Below, piece by piece: positions 35,982 to 44,752 of a stretch of 64,000 nt of DNA. The notes beneath the pieces are model-generated. The model ran no database searches. It saw nothing but the letters and a program-made list of their open reading frames with translations, and had not been told where the DNA came from. Positions within the stretch are counted from its first letter, which is position 1. Every line of letters starts with the position of its first letter. A program made the translations under genes and the position numbers. The stretch is from assembly GCF_013282215.1 (NCBI RefSeq), contig NZ_CP048103.1:1240001-1304000 (forward strand), written 5' to 3'. Source of the DNA: Kroppenstedtia eburnea. GTDB taxonomy: Bacteria > Bacillota > Bacilli > Thermoactinomycetales > DSM-45169.

Positions 35982-38900
35982 ATGACACCCCAGCTACTGA
36001 AAAAACTGTCCTGGATTTCCGTGTTGGTCATCATCGCTTTGGTCGGAGCCACACTGTTGCCGGATTATGCAGAAGCCTACGCAGCAAAAAAAGCACGACA
36101 GGAACAAGCGAACCGGAAACATGAGATCGTCGACCTGCGCACAGAGAATTCCAAAACCTACGTCAAGGGCGATAATACATACGTTTTGGAACAGTATCTG
36201 GAGCCGATCCATTTCAAGGAGAAGGGCCACTGGGAGGAGATCGACAACCGGATTACAACGGTTTCATCTACTCAGGCCTTGGATACAGACCTTTCCTATC
36301 AGAACAAAGCCAATCGCTACCGGGTCGGCTTCGCCAAGAACAGCCGGGCGAACAAACTGGTTCGGTTCCAACTGGGACAAGCCGGGGTCGATTTCGGACT
36401 GACAAAGGACGCCCAGTCGACGAATGCCGTGGTCAAGAACAACCAGCTCACCTACCGGGACGTGTATCCGGACACCCACCTGGTTTACTATGCGGACAAC
36501 ACCGGGATCAAGGAAGAGTGGGTGCTGGACAAGTACAACGGACAATCGGTCTTCACCCTGACCCTGAACACCCGGGGAGTGACCGCCGAGCAACAAAAGG
36601 ACGGCTCCATCCACTTTGTGGATGCCAAAGGAAAGGTCCAATTCAGCATTCCCCGTCCCTTCATGGTGGATCAGAATCTCCGATCCTCCGACGAGGTGAG
36701 CTACACGATCCGGAAGGAAGGAAACACCACCTACCTGGATCTGAAGGTGGATGAAGGGTGGCTGAAAGAACCCGACCGGGCATTTCCTGTGCGATTGGAC
36801 CCGTCGCTGGAGATCAAAACCGGCAACTTTGACACCTTTGTTGGGGAAGCCCAGCCGACCTCCAACTTCTACAACTATACTTACTTGACCGTGGGGAAGA
36901 ATCCCGACCATGGACGGAGCCGGGCCTTTCTCAAGTTTAAATTGCAACCCTTGTTGAGCGGGGCCAAGATCATCTCCTCCCGGTTCAGCATGTACCAGGC
37001 ATTAAATAACAGCAACACCGAAAGAATCAATGTGCACCCGGTCACGGAAAGTTGGATCAACTCCACAGTGACCTGGAACACCCAACCGGCAGTGGGCGCA
37101 GCCGTTTCCCATCAGGATGTCACCGGTCCCGGGTGGACTCACTGGTATCTGACCGATCTGACCAAAGACTGGTACAGTGGCAAGACGATGAACCGCGGGA
37201 TCTCACTGCGCATGGCTACCGAGATGAATGACCGGAAATCCTGGCACTCCATGAATTACACCACCGACACCTCCCTGCGGCCGAAGCTGACCGTGATGTA
37301 CGAGATTGACCCCCTCGGTGTCGAAAGCTTCTGGACGACGGCGGTGAGCAATGTCAACACGTACAATGGGAATTTTTTCTTACCGGAAACGGATGTCAGC
37401 ATACCCGGCCGCGGCATCCCGGCCTCCGTCGAACGGGCTTACAACAGCCGGGCCGCGAACAGCGGCATCTTCGGCACAGGTTGGACCTCCAACTTGGAGC
37501 AGAAACTGACGGACAACACCGAACCCAAAACCACTGACCACGAGAACGGACCCATCCTGTATACCGATCCAGATGGAACTCCTCACACTTTCGCTCCCAA
37601 CTGGGACGGAGGCACGTACAGCGCACCGGGCGGAGTCTATCTGGAGCTGGAAAAGAAAAGTGACGGAACCTACATCCTGGAAGATACCGATCAGACCAAA
37701 TACCAGTTCAACACCTCCGGGCGACTGACCTCGATCACGGATGCCAACAACAATAAGACCACCATCGGCTATACCGGTTCCAATCCGACCAGTATCACCG
37801 ATGCTTCCGGACGCAAGGTGACTCTGAGCTACAACACAGACAACCGGGTCAGCAATGTAACAGATCCGGCGGGCCGTAGCGTGGAGTACACCTATGATGC
37901 GACCGGCAACCTGAAAACGGTGACCCAAAAAGACGCCGCCGGAAAAGTGATGTCCACGGTCACGTACGGATATGATGCCGGGCATCGCATGACTTCCATC
38001 AAAGATCCGAACGGGAACGTAGAAACCATCGAATACGACAGCGGGGATCGGGTGAAAAAGATATCTCATCCCCTGACGGTGGATGGGCAAGTGAAGACCG
38101 CCACCTCCTCCTTTCTGTATGACGCGACGAATCGGATCACCACAGTCACCAATCCGAAGGGAACGCCGACGGTCTACACCCACAATGAATACGGCAACGT
38201 GATCCAGATCACCCAGGATCCCAGCGGTCTCAACTACAAGCAGACCTTCCAGTATAACGACAAAAACGAACTGGTCAGTGAAAAAGATGCCAATGCTAAC
38301 GCCAAGGGCAGCGACGCCACGTATAATTACACTTATGATGGCAAGGGCAACCTGACCAGCGTCACCAATCCGCTGAATGAGAAATCGACCACGGAATACG
38401 ACGAAAACAATAATCCGGTGAAGGAGACGGATCCGGAAGGAAACACCACGATCAATGAATACGATGACAAGGGCAATCCCACCTCCAGCACCGATCCGGT
38501 GGAAAAGTCTTCGGCGACCAAGGTGGACTCTTACGGCAACGTCATCGAAGAGACGGCCCCCATAAGCCCGGGGGACAACCTGGCCCGCAATGGCAGCTTC
38601 GAGATCGACCGAAACAGCGACAACTGGCCGGATGACTGGTACCAGTGGACCGCCAGCGGCGCGACCAAGGTGACCTGGACCAACGGCGGGCTGGTCGTGG
38701 ACGGGATCACCCTGGGTAAAAAACGGATGCAAATCGTCAGCCCCGGGGAAGACACCCTGATCGGAAACAGCAAGTTGATCCCCTATGATCCCAAGAAAGC
38801 CTATTTTGTCAGTGGCTATGTTTCCACGTCCAGTGCCCAAGGGATCGCCGGAATCCAAGCCACCGGGTATGATGCCAACGGCAACATCACCAAACGGATC

Positions 38901-41612
38901 AAATCCAATGAGATCAGTGGCACCCACAGCCCCACCCGGCTGCACGTGGCGGTGGAACCGGACGCCTTCCCCACAGGGACCACCACCTTCCGGATCCGAG
39001 CCTATGTATTCGGGAAGAACGGCCAATACGACGGCACCTACCGCTTCGACGGCCTGCAGGTGGAAGAAGGCTTCTATGGTGCCTACAACCTGGTGGAAAA
39101 CAGTGGCTTCGAACGGGACGACGATCCCAAGGACACCGTACCGGACCGCTGGTTTATGTCTCCCGAGACCGAAACCGCTGACGGAGTGACCACCGCCGAG
39201 CAGCACACGGGGAAAAGCTCCGGCAAATTGGTCGGGAAAACCAACCTGTGGAAATCCTACTATCAGGACTTGCCGGTGAGCGGAGCTGCTGGTGCGATCT
39301 TCACCGTTTCCGGATTCTCCAAAGTGAGCGGTCCGAAAAAAGACGGCGGCATCTACGGATACATCATCAAAACCTATCAGGGCAGCACGGAACAGGAGAC
39401 CTTCACCTACCATTTCAACAAGAATAAATCCCATGATTGGGAGCACAAAGCCGCCCAAATCAAGGCGACCAAGCCTTTTGATCGAATTCGGGTGCATTTC
39501 GAGTACAGTCAACAGACGGGAACCGCCTGGTTTGACACCGCCAAGGTGATCCCGGGATCTATCACGACGACCCACGAGTACGACGCCAAGAGTAACTACG
39601 AGACCAAGACCGCCGATCCCCAGGGACGGGTCGTGGAATCCGGTTATGATGCCGTGGGCAACGTCACCAGCGAGAAAAAGGGAGCGGACACCACCACCTT
39701 CACCTATGACGGGTTGGACCGCCTCACCCATGTGACCGATGTCAAGCAGGGGGAAACCAGCTACCGGTATGACCCCAACGGCAACAAAACCCAGGTGACC
39801 AATGCCCGGGGAAAAACGACCACCTTTGAGTACAATGAGATGGACGAAGTGCGGAAAATCACCGATCCGCTGGGGCAATCCGTTCTTTTCTCTTACGATC
39901 TGAACGGAAACCAGACGAAAGTAACCCAACCCAACGGGGATACCGTGGAGACCGGTTACAATGCCGTGGACCGGGAAACCTCCGTTTCTCACAACGGGAC
40001 GAAGAAGTACTCCTTTGAGTACGATGCCAACGGCAACGTGACCCAGGAGACCGATGAAGCCAAGAACGAGTCCACCACCTTCACTTACGATGATGACAAC
40101 AAGCTGAAGACGGTGACCGAGCCGGGAAGCAACAAAACTGAATACACTCACGACAAGAACGGCAATGTCACCCAACAAAAACTGACCGCCGGCACCTCGA
40201 CCGTGACTCAAGGCATGGGGTATAATGAAGTGGACCAACTCACTCAGGTGACTGAAAACGGTAAAAAACGTGCGATCTACACATACGATGAGAACGATCG
40301 CGTCACCAGCCGCAAAAACGAAGACGGCACCGTCAGCCTTTTCCACTACAACGGCGCCGGGGATCTCGTACACCAGGTGGTACTGGACAAGGACGGAAAA
40401 GAGCGGGAGAAGTACACCTACTCCTTTGACAGTAAAGGAAACATCACCCAGGTCAAGGATTCCAAGGGGACCACGTCCTATGTTTATGATCAGCTGGATC
40501 AGTTGATCAAGGAAACCCGGCCCGACGGCACCGTCACGGAATACACCTACGATGCCGCAGGGAACCGGCTGACGAAGAAAGTGACCAAGGGCGGCACCAC
40601 GACCACCACGAACTACAGCTACGACGATGCCGACCAGCTGACCCAGGTGGACGGTCAGGCCCACACCTTTGACAAAAACGGTAACCTGACCCACGACGGC
40701 AAACGGACCTATGTCTATGATGCCGAAAACCGCCTGACCGCTGTCAAGGAAGGGGACAAGACCCTTGCCTCCTTCACCTACCGGGCCGACGGCATGCGCA
40801 AGACGATGACCACCTCGACGGGGACGATCACGTTCCATTATGATGAGAACAACAACGTCACCTATGAGACCGACCAGGACAACCAGATCGTGGCCCACTA
40901 CACCTACGGGGCCAACAACGAACTGGTTGGCATGACCCGGGGCGGAAAAACATATTATTACCAGACCAACTACCGTGGGGATGTGACAGCCCTCACTGAT
41001 TCCACCGGAGCGGTTGTGGCATCGTATGAGTACGATGCCTTCGGGAATCTGCTGAAGAAAACGGGAACGCTGGAGAATCCGTATCTGTATGCGGGGTACC
41101 GGTATGATGAGGGCACAGGGCTGTACTATCTGCAGAGCCGGTACTACAACCCGGAGATGGGAAGGTTTTTGACGAGGGATGCGTTTGAGGGATTTGAGGA
41201 TGAGCAGCTTAGTTTGAACCAATATGCTTATACTCATAATAATCCGGTGGTGGGCGTAGACCCTGATGGATATTGGGTTATCCCTGTACTTCGCGAATTA
41301 TTAAAACAGGGTGTAAAGCAAGGTGCAAAGAAAGGTGCAAAGAAAGCTGTAAAGAAAAGCACCAAAAATACAAAAAAGAAAAGCTCAACAAAAAAAAGAA
41401 GTTCTCGCCCACCAGCAAAAAGGTACTATTTTAAGTCTAAAAAAGCGGCATATGAAGCTGCAAAAAGGGCTGGAAAAGGTAAAAGGCCTATACATCATCC
41501 ACATGATAAGCATGGACCACATTACCACCCCAATGTACCGGCACCTAAGCATTACACTCCGAAAAAACCAGATCCTCACGACCACTATTTTTATCCAAAA
41601 GGAAGAAGATAG
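35982..41612 (+). CDS. Secreted Rhs/YD-repeat polymorphic toxin with DNRLRE domain
   Basis: 1876 residues. Signal peptide (residues 1-33: 'WISVLVIIALVGATLLP', then 'AEAYA'). A conserved N-terminal region to about 270, then a DNRLRE domain (about 280-445). From about 455 an Rhs shell with many YD repeats ('YDATGNL', 'YDPNGNKTQVTN', 'YDANGNVTQETD'). It is interrupted near 865-1185 by two jelly-roll-like modules starting 'NLARNGSFE' and 'NLVENSGFE'. The Rhs core ends with 'YYNPEMGRFLTRD' and 'NNPVVGVDPDGYW' (about 1725-1765). The last 111 residues are a Lys-rich linker and a His-rich tip ('PIHHPHDKHGPHYHPN', 'DPHDHYFYP'), probably the toxin; family not recognised. The tip is AT-rich, unlike the rest. 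Gram-positive Rhs/WapA toxins act in contact-dependent competition. Preceded by GGGGAGAAG. Confidence 0.93.
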   Translation: MTPQLLKKLSWISVLVIIALVGATLLPDYAEAYAAKKARQEQANRKHEIVDLRTENSKTYVKGDNTYVLEQYLEPIHFKEKGHWEEIDNRITTVSSTQALDTDLSYQNKANRYRVGFAKNSRANKLVRFQLGQAGVDFGLTKDAQSTNAVVKNNQLTYRDVYPDTHLVYYADNTGIKEEWVLDKYNGQSVFTLTLNTRGVTAEQQKDGSIHFVDAKGKVQFSIPRPFMVDQNLRSSDEVSYTIRKEGNTTYLDLKVDEGWLKEPDRAFPVRLDPSLEIKTGNFDTFVGEAQPTSNFYNYTYLTVGKNPDHGRSRAFLKFKLQPLLSGAKIISSRFSMYQALNNSNTERINVHPVTESWINSTVTWNTQPAVGAAVSHQDVTGPGWTHWYLTDLTKDWYSGKTMNRGISLRMATEMNDRKSWHSMNYTTDTSLRPKLTVMYEIDPLGVESFWTTAVSNVNTYNGNFFLPETDVSIPGRGIPASVERAYNSRAANSGIFGTGWTSNLEQKLTDNTEPKTTDHENGPILYTDPDGTPHTFAPNWDGGTYSAPGGVYLELEKKSDGTYILEDTDQTKYQFNTSGRLTSITDANNNKTTIGYTGSNPTSITDASGRKVTLSYNTDNRVSNVTDPAGRSVEYTYDATGNLKTVTQKDAAGKVMSTVTYGYDAGHRMTSIKDPNGNVETIEYDSGDRVKKISHPLTVDGQVKTATSSFLYDATNRITTVTNPKGTPTVYTHNEYGNVIQITQDPSGLNYKQTFQYNDKNELVSEKDANANAKGSDATYNYTYDGKGNLTSVTNPLNEKSTTEYDENNNPVKETDPEGNTTINEYDDKGNPTSSTDPVEKSSATKVDSYGNVIEETAPISPGDNLARNGSFEIDRNSDNWPDDWYQWTASGATKVTWTNGGLVVDGITLGKKRMQIVSPGEDTLIGNSKLIPYDPKKAYFVSGYVSTSSAQGIAGIQATGYDANGNITKRIKSNEISGTHSPTRLHVAVEPDAFPTGTTTFRIRAYVFGKNGQYDGTYRFDGLQVEEGFYGAYNLVENSGFERDDDPKDTVPDRWFMSPETETADGVTTAEQHTGKSSGKLVGKTNLWKSYYQDLPVSGAAGAIFTVSGFSKVSGPKKDGGIYGYIIKTYQGSTEQETFTYHFNKNKSHDWEHKAAQIKATKPFDRIRVHFEYSQQTGTAWFDTAKVIPGSITTTHEYDAKSNYETKTADPQGRVVESGYDAVGNVTSEKKGADTTTFTYDGLDRLTHVTDVKQGETSYRYDPNGNKTQVTNARGKTTTFEYNEMDEVRKITDPLGQSVLFSYDLNGNQTKVTQPNGDTVETGYNAVDRETSVSHNGTKKYSFEYDANGNVTQETDEAKNESTTFTYDDDNKLKTVTEPGSNKTEYTHDKNGNVTQQKLTAGTSTVTQGMGYNEVDQLTQVTENGKKRAIYTYDENDRVTSRKNEDGTVSLFHYNGAGDLVHQVVLDKDGKEREKYTYSFDSKGNITQVKDSKGTTSYVYDQLDQLIKETRPDGTVTEYTYDAAGNRLTKKVTKGGTTTTTNYSYDDADQLTQVDGQAHTFDKNGNLTHDGKRTYVYDAENRLTAVKEGDKTLASFTYRADGMRKTMTTSTGTITFHYDENNNVTYETDQDNQIVAHYTYGANNELVGMTRGGKTYYYQTNYRGDVTALTDSTGAVVASYEYDAFGNLLKKTGTLENPYLYAGYRYDEGTGLYYLQSRYYNPEMGRFLTRDAFEGFEDEQLSLNQYAYTHNNPVVGVDPDGYWVIPVLRELLKQGVKQGAKKGAKKAVKKSTKNTKKKSSTKKRSSRPPAKRYYFKSKKAAYEAAKRAGKGKRPIHHPHDKHGPHYHPNVPAPKHYTPKKPDPHDHYFYPKGRR

Positions 41613-41837
41613 TATAATGGACGAGTATCTTAATTGAATGTACCTAGTAAATTTGAATGCTTTTTTAAAAAAGGCTACTTTACTAAGGGTGGGTATGTTC
41701 CCGCCCTTAGTTTATCGCATTAATTATTGGTCACCTTTGTGCAAGTATCAGTCCTATCACCAGGCCGCTAGTTATCCGAAGAAGCATCCGATCTTCTCGA
41801 AGGCAGACGACTATTTATAATTTAAGGGGAGATTGAT
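41613..41837 (+). other. Rhs-immunity intergenic region with hairpin
   Basis: CTAAGGGTGGG (41683-41693) can pair with CCCGCCCTTAG (41700-41710) with one G-U pair, followed by TTTAT. A weak terminator before the immunity gene. A frame ending in 'SKADDYL' at 41820 may be a relic of an earlier toxin tip. Confidence 0.4.
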
Positions 41838-42257
41838 ATGGATAAAGAACATGAACTCATGATAGTAAAGAGCTTTTTTGCAAAAAGAATTCGAGATAGG
41901 GTGATATTTGAACTCTCATCTCTAAAAAAACGAACCAATGCGTTAGATCGCCTATGTCATAATTATGAAATTACACTTCAAAAAGAAACGTTAATAGAAA
42001 TACCAAAACCAAATTCATGTTATACTGATATCCTAAGTTTGTTAACAAAGTTAGGTGCAGAAGATTATTGTTATGCAATATCGTATAACAAAGAAATTGA
42101 TGGAAAACATTTGCCGCTAAATTATGCTTTGGAACAAGCGGTTGGTTATGGTATGCCGTCATTAATTTCATGTATACCTAATAAACTTGCATATTTTGAA
42201 TCTGAGCAGGGATTCGGTCCACCTAAAAGATTTATTTTAAAAAATGATAAACGATAA
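41838..42257 (+). CDS. Putative immunity protein of the Rhs toxin
   Basis: 139 residues, AT-rich, behind AAGGGGAG 9 bases upstream. I do not recognise the family. It is placed right after the toxin tip, has matching low GC, is the size usual for immunity proteins, and shows mixed helix/strand with 'LLTKLGAEDYCYAISYN' and 'LEQAVGYGMPSLISCIPNK'. No signal peptide, as expected for a cytosolic protector. The assignment rests on position and composition. Confidence 0.6.
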   Translation: MDKEHELMIVKSFFAKRIRDRVIFELSSLKKRTNALDRLCHNYEITLQKETLIEIPKPNSCYTDILSLLTKLGAEDYCYAISYNKEIDGKHLPLNYALEQAVGYGMPSLISCIPNKLAYFESEQGFGPPKRFILKNDKR

Positions 42258-42665
42258 TTAAGGCGTATTGATCAGCGATGTACTATACCCCAAAATTAGC
42301 CATATTTTTAGGTGGGAAACAAGGTCGGGATGGTGGGGCGGCGAAGAGCCTGTGCTTTTGCAAGCGATCGTAGCCGTCCCGCTATTCTTGTCCCCCACAA
42401 GCGATATTTATGATTGGAGCAAGGGGAGAGAGCGAAAGGTCAGTTTTGTTTCCATAACCCATTTCCTGGTTAATAAACAGCCATGATAAAGACACTTTAT
42501 TTTATGCTTTAAAGACACTATGTTTGAATGTATTGCCGGTAATATAGACTTTGAAGTAGTTAAGGTGAACTCTGAATTAGGTTTCAGAAATACTTGAAAT
42601 AATGGCCGGAAGATTTTAATTTGGGTTTGCAGATAATTGTAATAGCGGATGCCGGAGGGGATGAA
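42258..42665 (+). other. Gap with decayed coding fragments
   Basis: A frame from 42268 reads 'PVLLQAIVAVPLFLSP' and ends at 42486. A second frame closing with TGA at 42597 reads 'MFECIAGNIDFEVVKVNSEL'. Neither has a ribosome binding site; both look like ends of displaced immunity-type genes. Base composition is AT-rich. Confidence 0.3.
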
Positions 42666-43233
42666 ATGGAAGAGAACCACATCCTGTCCGTCTTGAAGCG
42701 TTCACATGAAGAAAGTCTCATGGTATCTGTCTATTCTGACCGAAATGAACCTGAAGGCTTTTCCGCGGGATTTATCGATTCATTGTCTGCTGAGCAATTC
42801 GTGTTGAAGCACGTCACACCGGAGGGGATCCAGGACGGTTATATCATCAGAAGAACAGAGGATGTATTCAGAGTGGATGCGGGCGGTGAGTATGAACGTA
42901 GATTGGAATTATTGTACACTCTTCAAAAACAAAGGCACGAAGATTTCATTACAGGGAGTGTGGAGCAAGAATCATCTGTTCAAGGAATCCCTTGAGATTG
43001 CCCAAAGGAGAAATGCTGTCGTTACGGTTTGTATTGATGAGACGGAAAGTCAGGATGAGATCAAGGGGTTTGTTAAAAGTGTCAATTCCAGAGGGGTGAC
43101 CATTTCACGAATATCCCATGATGGATCGGATGATGGGGAATCCACCTTTTTTAGTGATGACATTGTAAAGATCAATTGTGACACGATAGATGAGAAAATC
43201 CTCAAATTGCTGTTCGATCATAGACACAAATAA
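42666..43233 (+). pseudogene. Frameshifted hypothetical protein with two similar beta-rich halves
   Basis: Two overlapping frames together make one protein of about 188 residues. The first (from ATG 42666, GGAGGGG upstream) reads 'MEENHILSVLKRSHEES' ... 'VFRVDAGGEYERRLELLY'. The second continues from about 42970 with 'LFKESLEIAQRRNAVVTV' to 'INCDTIDEKILKLLF'. The two halves share a plan (helix, 'VSVY/VTVCID', 'GFIDS/GFVKS', 'VTPEGIQDGY/ISHDGSDDGE', 'DVFRV/DIVKI'), as in an internally duplicated LSM-like protein. Joining them needs a +1 shift in 42950-42985. It is either a pseudogene or a sequence error. Function unknown. Confidence 0.6.
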
Positions 43234-43246
43234 TTCCTCCTATTTC

Positions 43247-43282
43247 AAACCCCGGCTCCATTTTCACGGAGCCGGGGTTTTT
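43247..43282 (+). terminator. Terminator between the frameshifted gene and the LOG gene
   Basis: AACCCCGGCTCC pairs with GGAGCCGGGGTT (8-base loop), followed by TTT. Convergent genes on both sides can use it. Confidence 0.9.
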
Positions 43283-43309
43283 CAGGCCTTATCATTCTCG
43301 ATTGCATGA

Positions 43310-43909
43310 TCAGCTCTCTTTTGACGGGGTGGAGGGTCGGTGATCCACCCACTTGACGATCTCAGGTGCCTGATACTGTTCAAACCGTTGCAGCAATGGT
43401 TCCGGCCCGGATTCGGAGAGGATCATGGCCCGGTAATCCTCCTTCATAAAACCTTCGCCGATGGTGTGGTCGATGAACTGGAGCAAGGGTGTGTAATAGC
43501 CGTTCAGATTGAGCAGACCGCAAGGCTTTTGATGGTGGCCGAGCTGTGCCCAGGTGAAGACTTCGAAGAACTCTTCCAGGGTGCCGCTGCCGCCGGGCAG
43601 GGCGATAAATCCGTCGGCCAGCTCCGACATCAAGGCTTTTCGCTCATGCATGGAGCTGACGATATGGAGGTCGGTCAAGCCGGTGTGGGCGATTTCCCGG
43701 TCGACCAGGGATTTGGGGATGACGCCGATCACCTTTCCCCCGTGGGCCAAAACCGTATCGGCCACGGCGCCCATCAGACCGACGCGGGCCCCGCCGTAGA
43801 CCAGAGTGATGCCCGCCTCCGCCAAGGAGATGCCCAGCTGTTTGGCCCCTTCCATGTAGACGGGGCTGGAGCCGGGACTGGAGCCGCAAAATACACAGAT
43901 GTTTTTCAC
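43310..43909 (-). CDS. LOG-family nucleotide 5'-monophosphate phosphoribohydrolase
   Basis: 199 residues from GTG at 43907-43909. 'VFCGSSPGSSPVY' at the start, 'YGGARVGLMGAVAD' and the LOG signature 'PGGSGTLEEFFEVFTWAQLG'. Enzymes of this family release ribose-5-phosphate from cytokinin-type or other nucleoside monophosphates; in Bacillales (YvdD-like) the role is probably nucleotide cleanup. No operon partners. Copy C of the dispersed repeat lies just upstream of it. Confidence 0.9.
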   Translation of the reverse strand: MKNICVFCGSSPGSSPVYMEGAKQLGISLAEAGITLVYGGARVGLMGAVADTVLAHGGKVIGVIPKSLVDREIAHTGLTDLHIVSSMHERKALMSELADGFIALPGGSGTLEEFFEVFTWAQLGHHQKPCGLLNLNGYYTPLLQFIDHTIGEGFMKEDYRAMILSESGPEPLLQRFEQYQAPEIVKWVDHRPSTPSKES

Positions 43910-43941
43910 CGATGATCACTCCCGCAAGGATGAAGTACCAG

Positions 43942-44200
43942 AAGCATTGTGAATTAGGGTGTGGCTGATCAATCCATAGCTGGGGCCGGGCCGGTCGGGA
44001 TTGGGTTTCACATTTCGTTCCGTTGTTCTTGCGAGCCAAAGTCACTCCATGTGAAACCCAACCCTCCCTGCGTAGAGAGACCGGGAACGGAGTGACTCTG
44101 GCGAGACTTGTGCTGGTGAGTGCATAGCGAGACCGGGGAGCGGAGCGACCCTCGGCACGACTTGTGCCCTATGGGTATGACGGTTTTTCCAACAACGCTT
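43942..44200 (-). repeat. Dispersed inverted-repeat element, copy C (two sub-repeats)
   Basis: 259 bp, reverse orientation to copies A and B. Outer AAGCATTGTGA (43942-43952) and CAACGCTT (44193-44200). Inner GGGTTTCACAT / ATGTGAAACCC. It then has two tandem modules (44072-44119 and 44124-44180), each with 'GAGACCGGG', 'CGGAG' and 'GACTTGTG'; copy B has one and copies A and D none. Confidence 0.85.
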
Positions 44201-44260
44201 CCGAGTCCCCGAACCATTGTAACAAAGGCAGGGAAAATGTAGGAACGGAAATTTCATTTA

Positions 44261-44305
44261 AATATTCATTTGAATATTGCAAGGTCAACGGGGACGTGGT
44301 ATCGT
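44261..44305 (+). promoter_or_regulatory. cadC operator and promoter
   Basis: Perfect 18-bp palindrome AATATTCATTTGAATATT (44261-44278), the kind bound by ArsR/CadC/CzrA repressors. It overlaps a -35 TTGCAA (44277-44282), which has a 17-base spacer to TATCGT (44300-44305). Confidence 0.7.
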
Positions 44306-44341
44306 ATATTCAAATCAATTTTAGAATGAGGGGTTTTCCCG

Positions 44342-44752
44342 TTGGCATCCCAACCCCGATCCAAGGAGGAGACCTGTGAGATCTTCTCCAGTGATGAAGA
44401 AAAAGTGATGCATCTGAAGGAAAAGATGAAAGAGACAGATCCGGTGGAACCGGCCCGATTGTTCAAGGGACTCGGGGATGAGACCCGGTTTCGGATTGCC
44501 TATGCGCTGTACCTGGAGGCGGAACTCTGTGTTTGCGATGTGGCCGGCATCCTGGGCACATCAGTGGCGACGGCTTCTCACCATCTGCGGTTGATGAAGA
44601 ATCTGGGTCTCACCCGGAGTCGCAAGGAAGGGAAAATGGTCTACTATTCGCTGGATGACGATCATGTCCGGTTGTTGGTGAAACTGGCCATCGAACACGC
44701 GGCGGAGGGTCTCGCCGACCCTTCCGGAGAGGGGGAGAAAAACTGTGAGTGA
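44342..44752 (+). CDS. cadC: ArsR-family metal repressor, CadC type
   Basis: 136 residues from TTG 44342 with GAGGGG 8 bases upstream. Winged helix with 'LCVCDVAGILGTSVATASHHLRLM'. The Cd/Pb site is complete: an N-terminal cysteine in 'ETCEIFSSDEEKV' and the C-x-C in 'ELCVCD'. It should repress its own operon and release on Cd, Pb or Zn. It overlaps cadA by 8 bases. Confidence 0.92.
   Translation: MASQPRSKEETCEIFSSDEEKVMHLKEKMKETDPVEPARLFKGLGDETRFRIAYALYLEAELCVCDVAGILGTSVATASHHLRLMKNLGLTRSRKEGKMVYYSLDDDHVRLLVKLAIEHAAEGLADPSGEGEKNCE

Noticed and set aside
37380-41237. 1285-codon open frame antisense to the Rhs gene
   Set aside because: It mirrors the repetitive GC-rich codon pattern of the YD repeats; no ribosome binding site, no known domain, low-complexity Val/Gly/Ile sequence.
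43644-44045. Frames starting MTLARKNNG (also at 49584-49952)
   Set aside because: The shared N-terminus comes from the loop and stem of the dispersed repeat; the similarity is explained by the repeat and the frames run into real genes.
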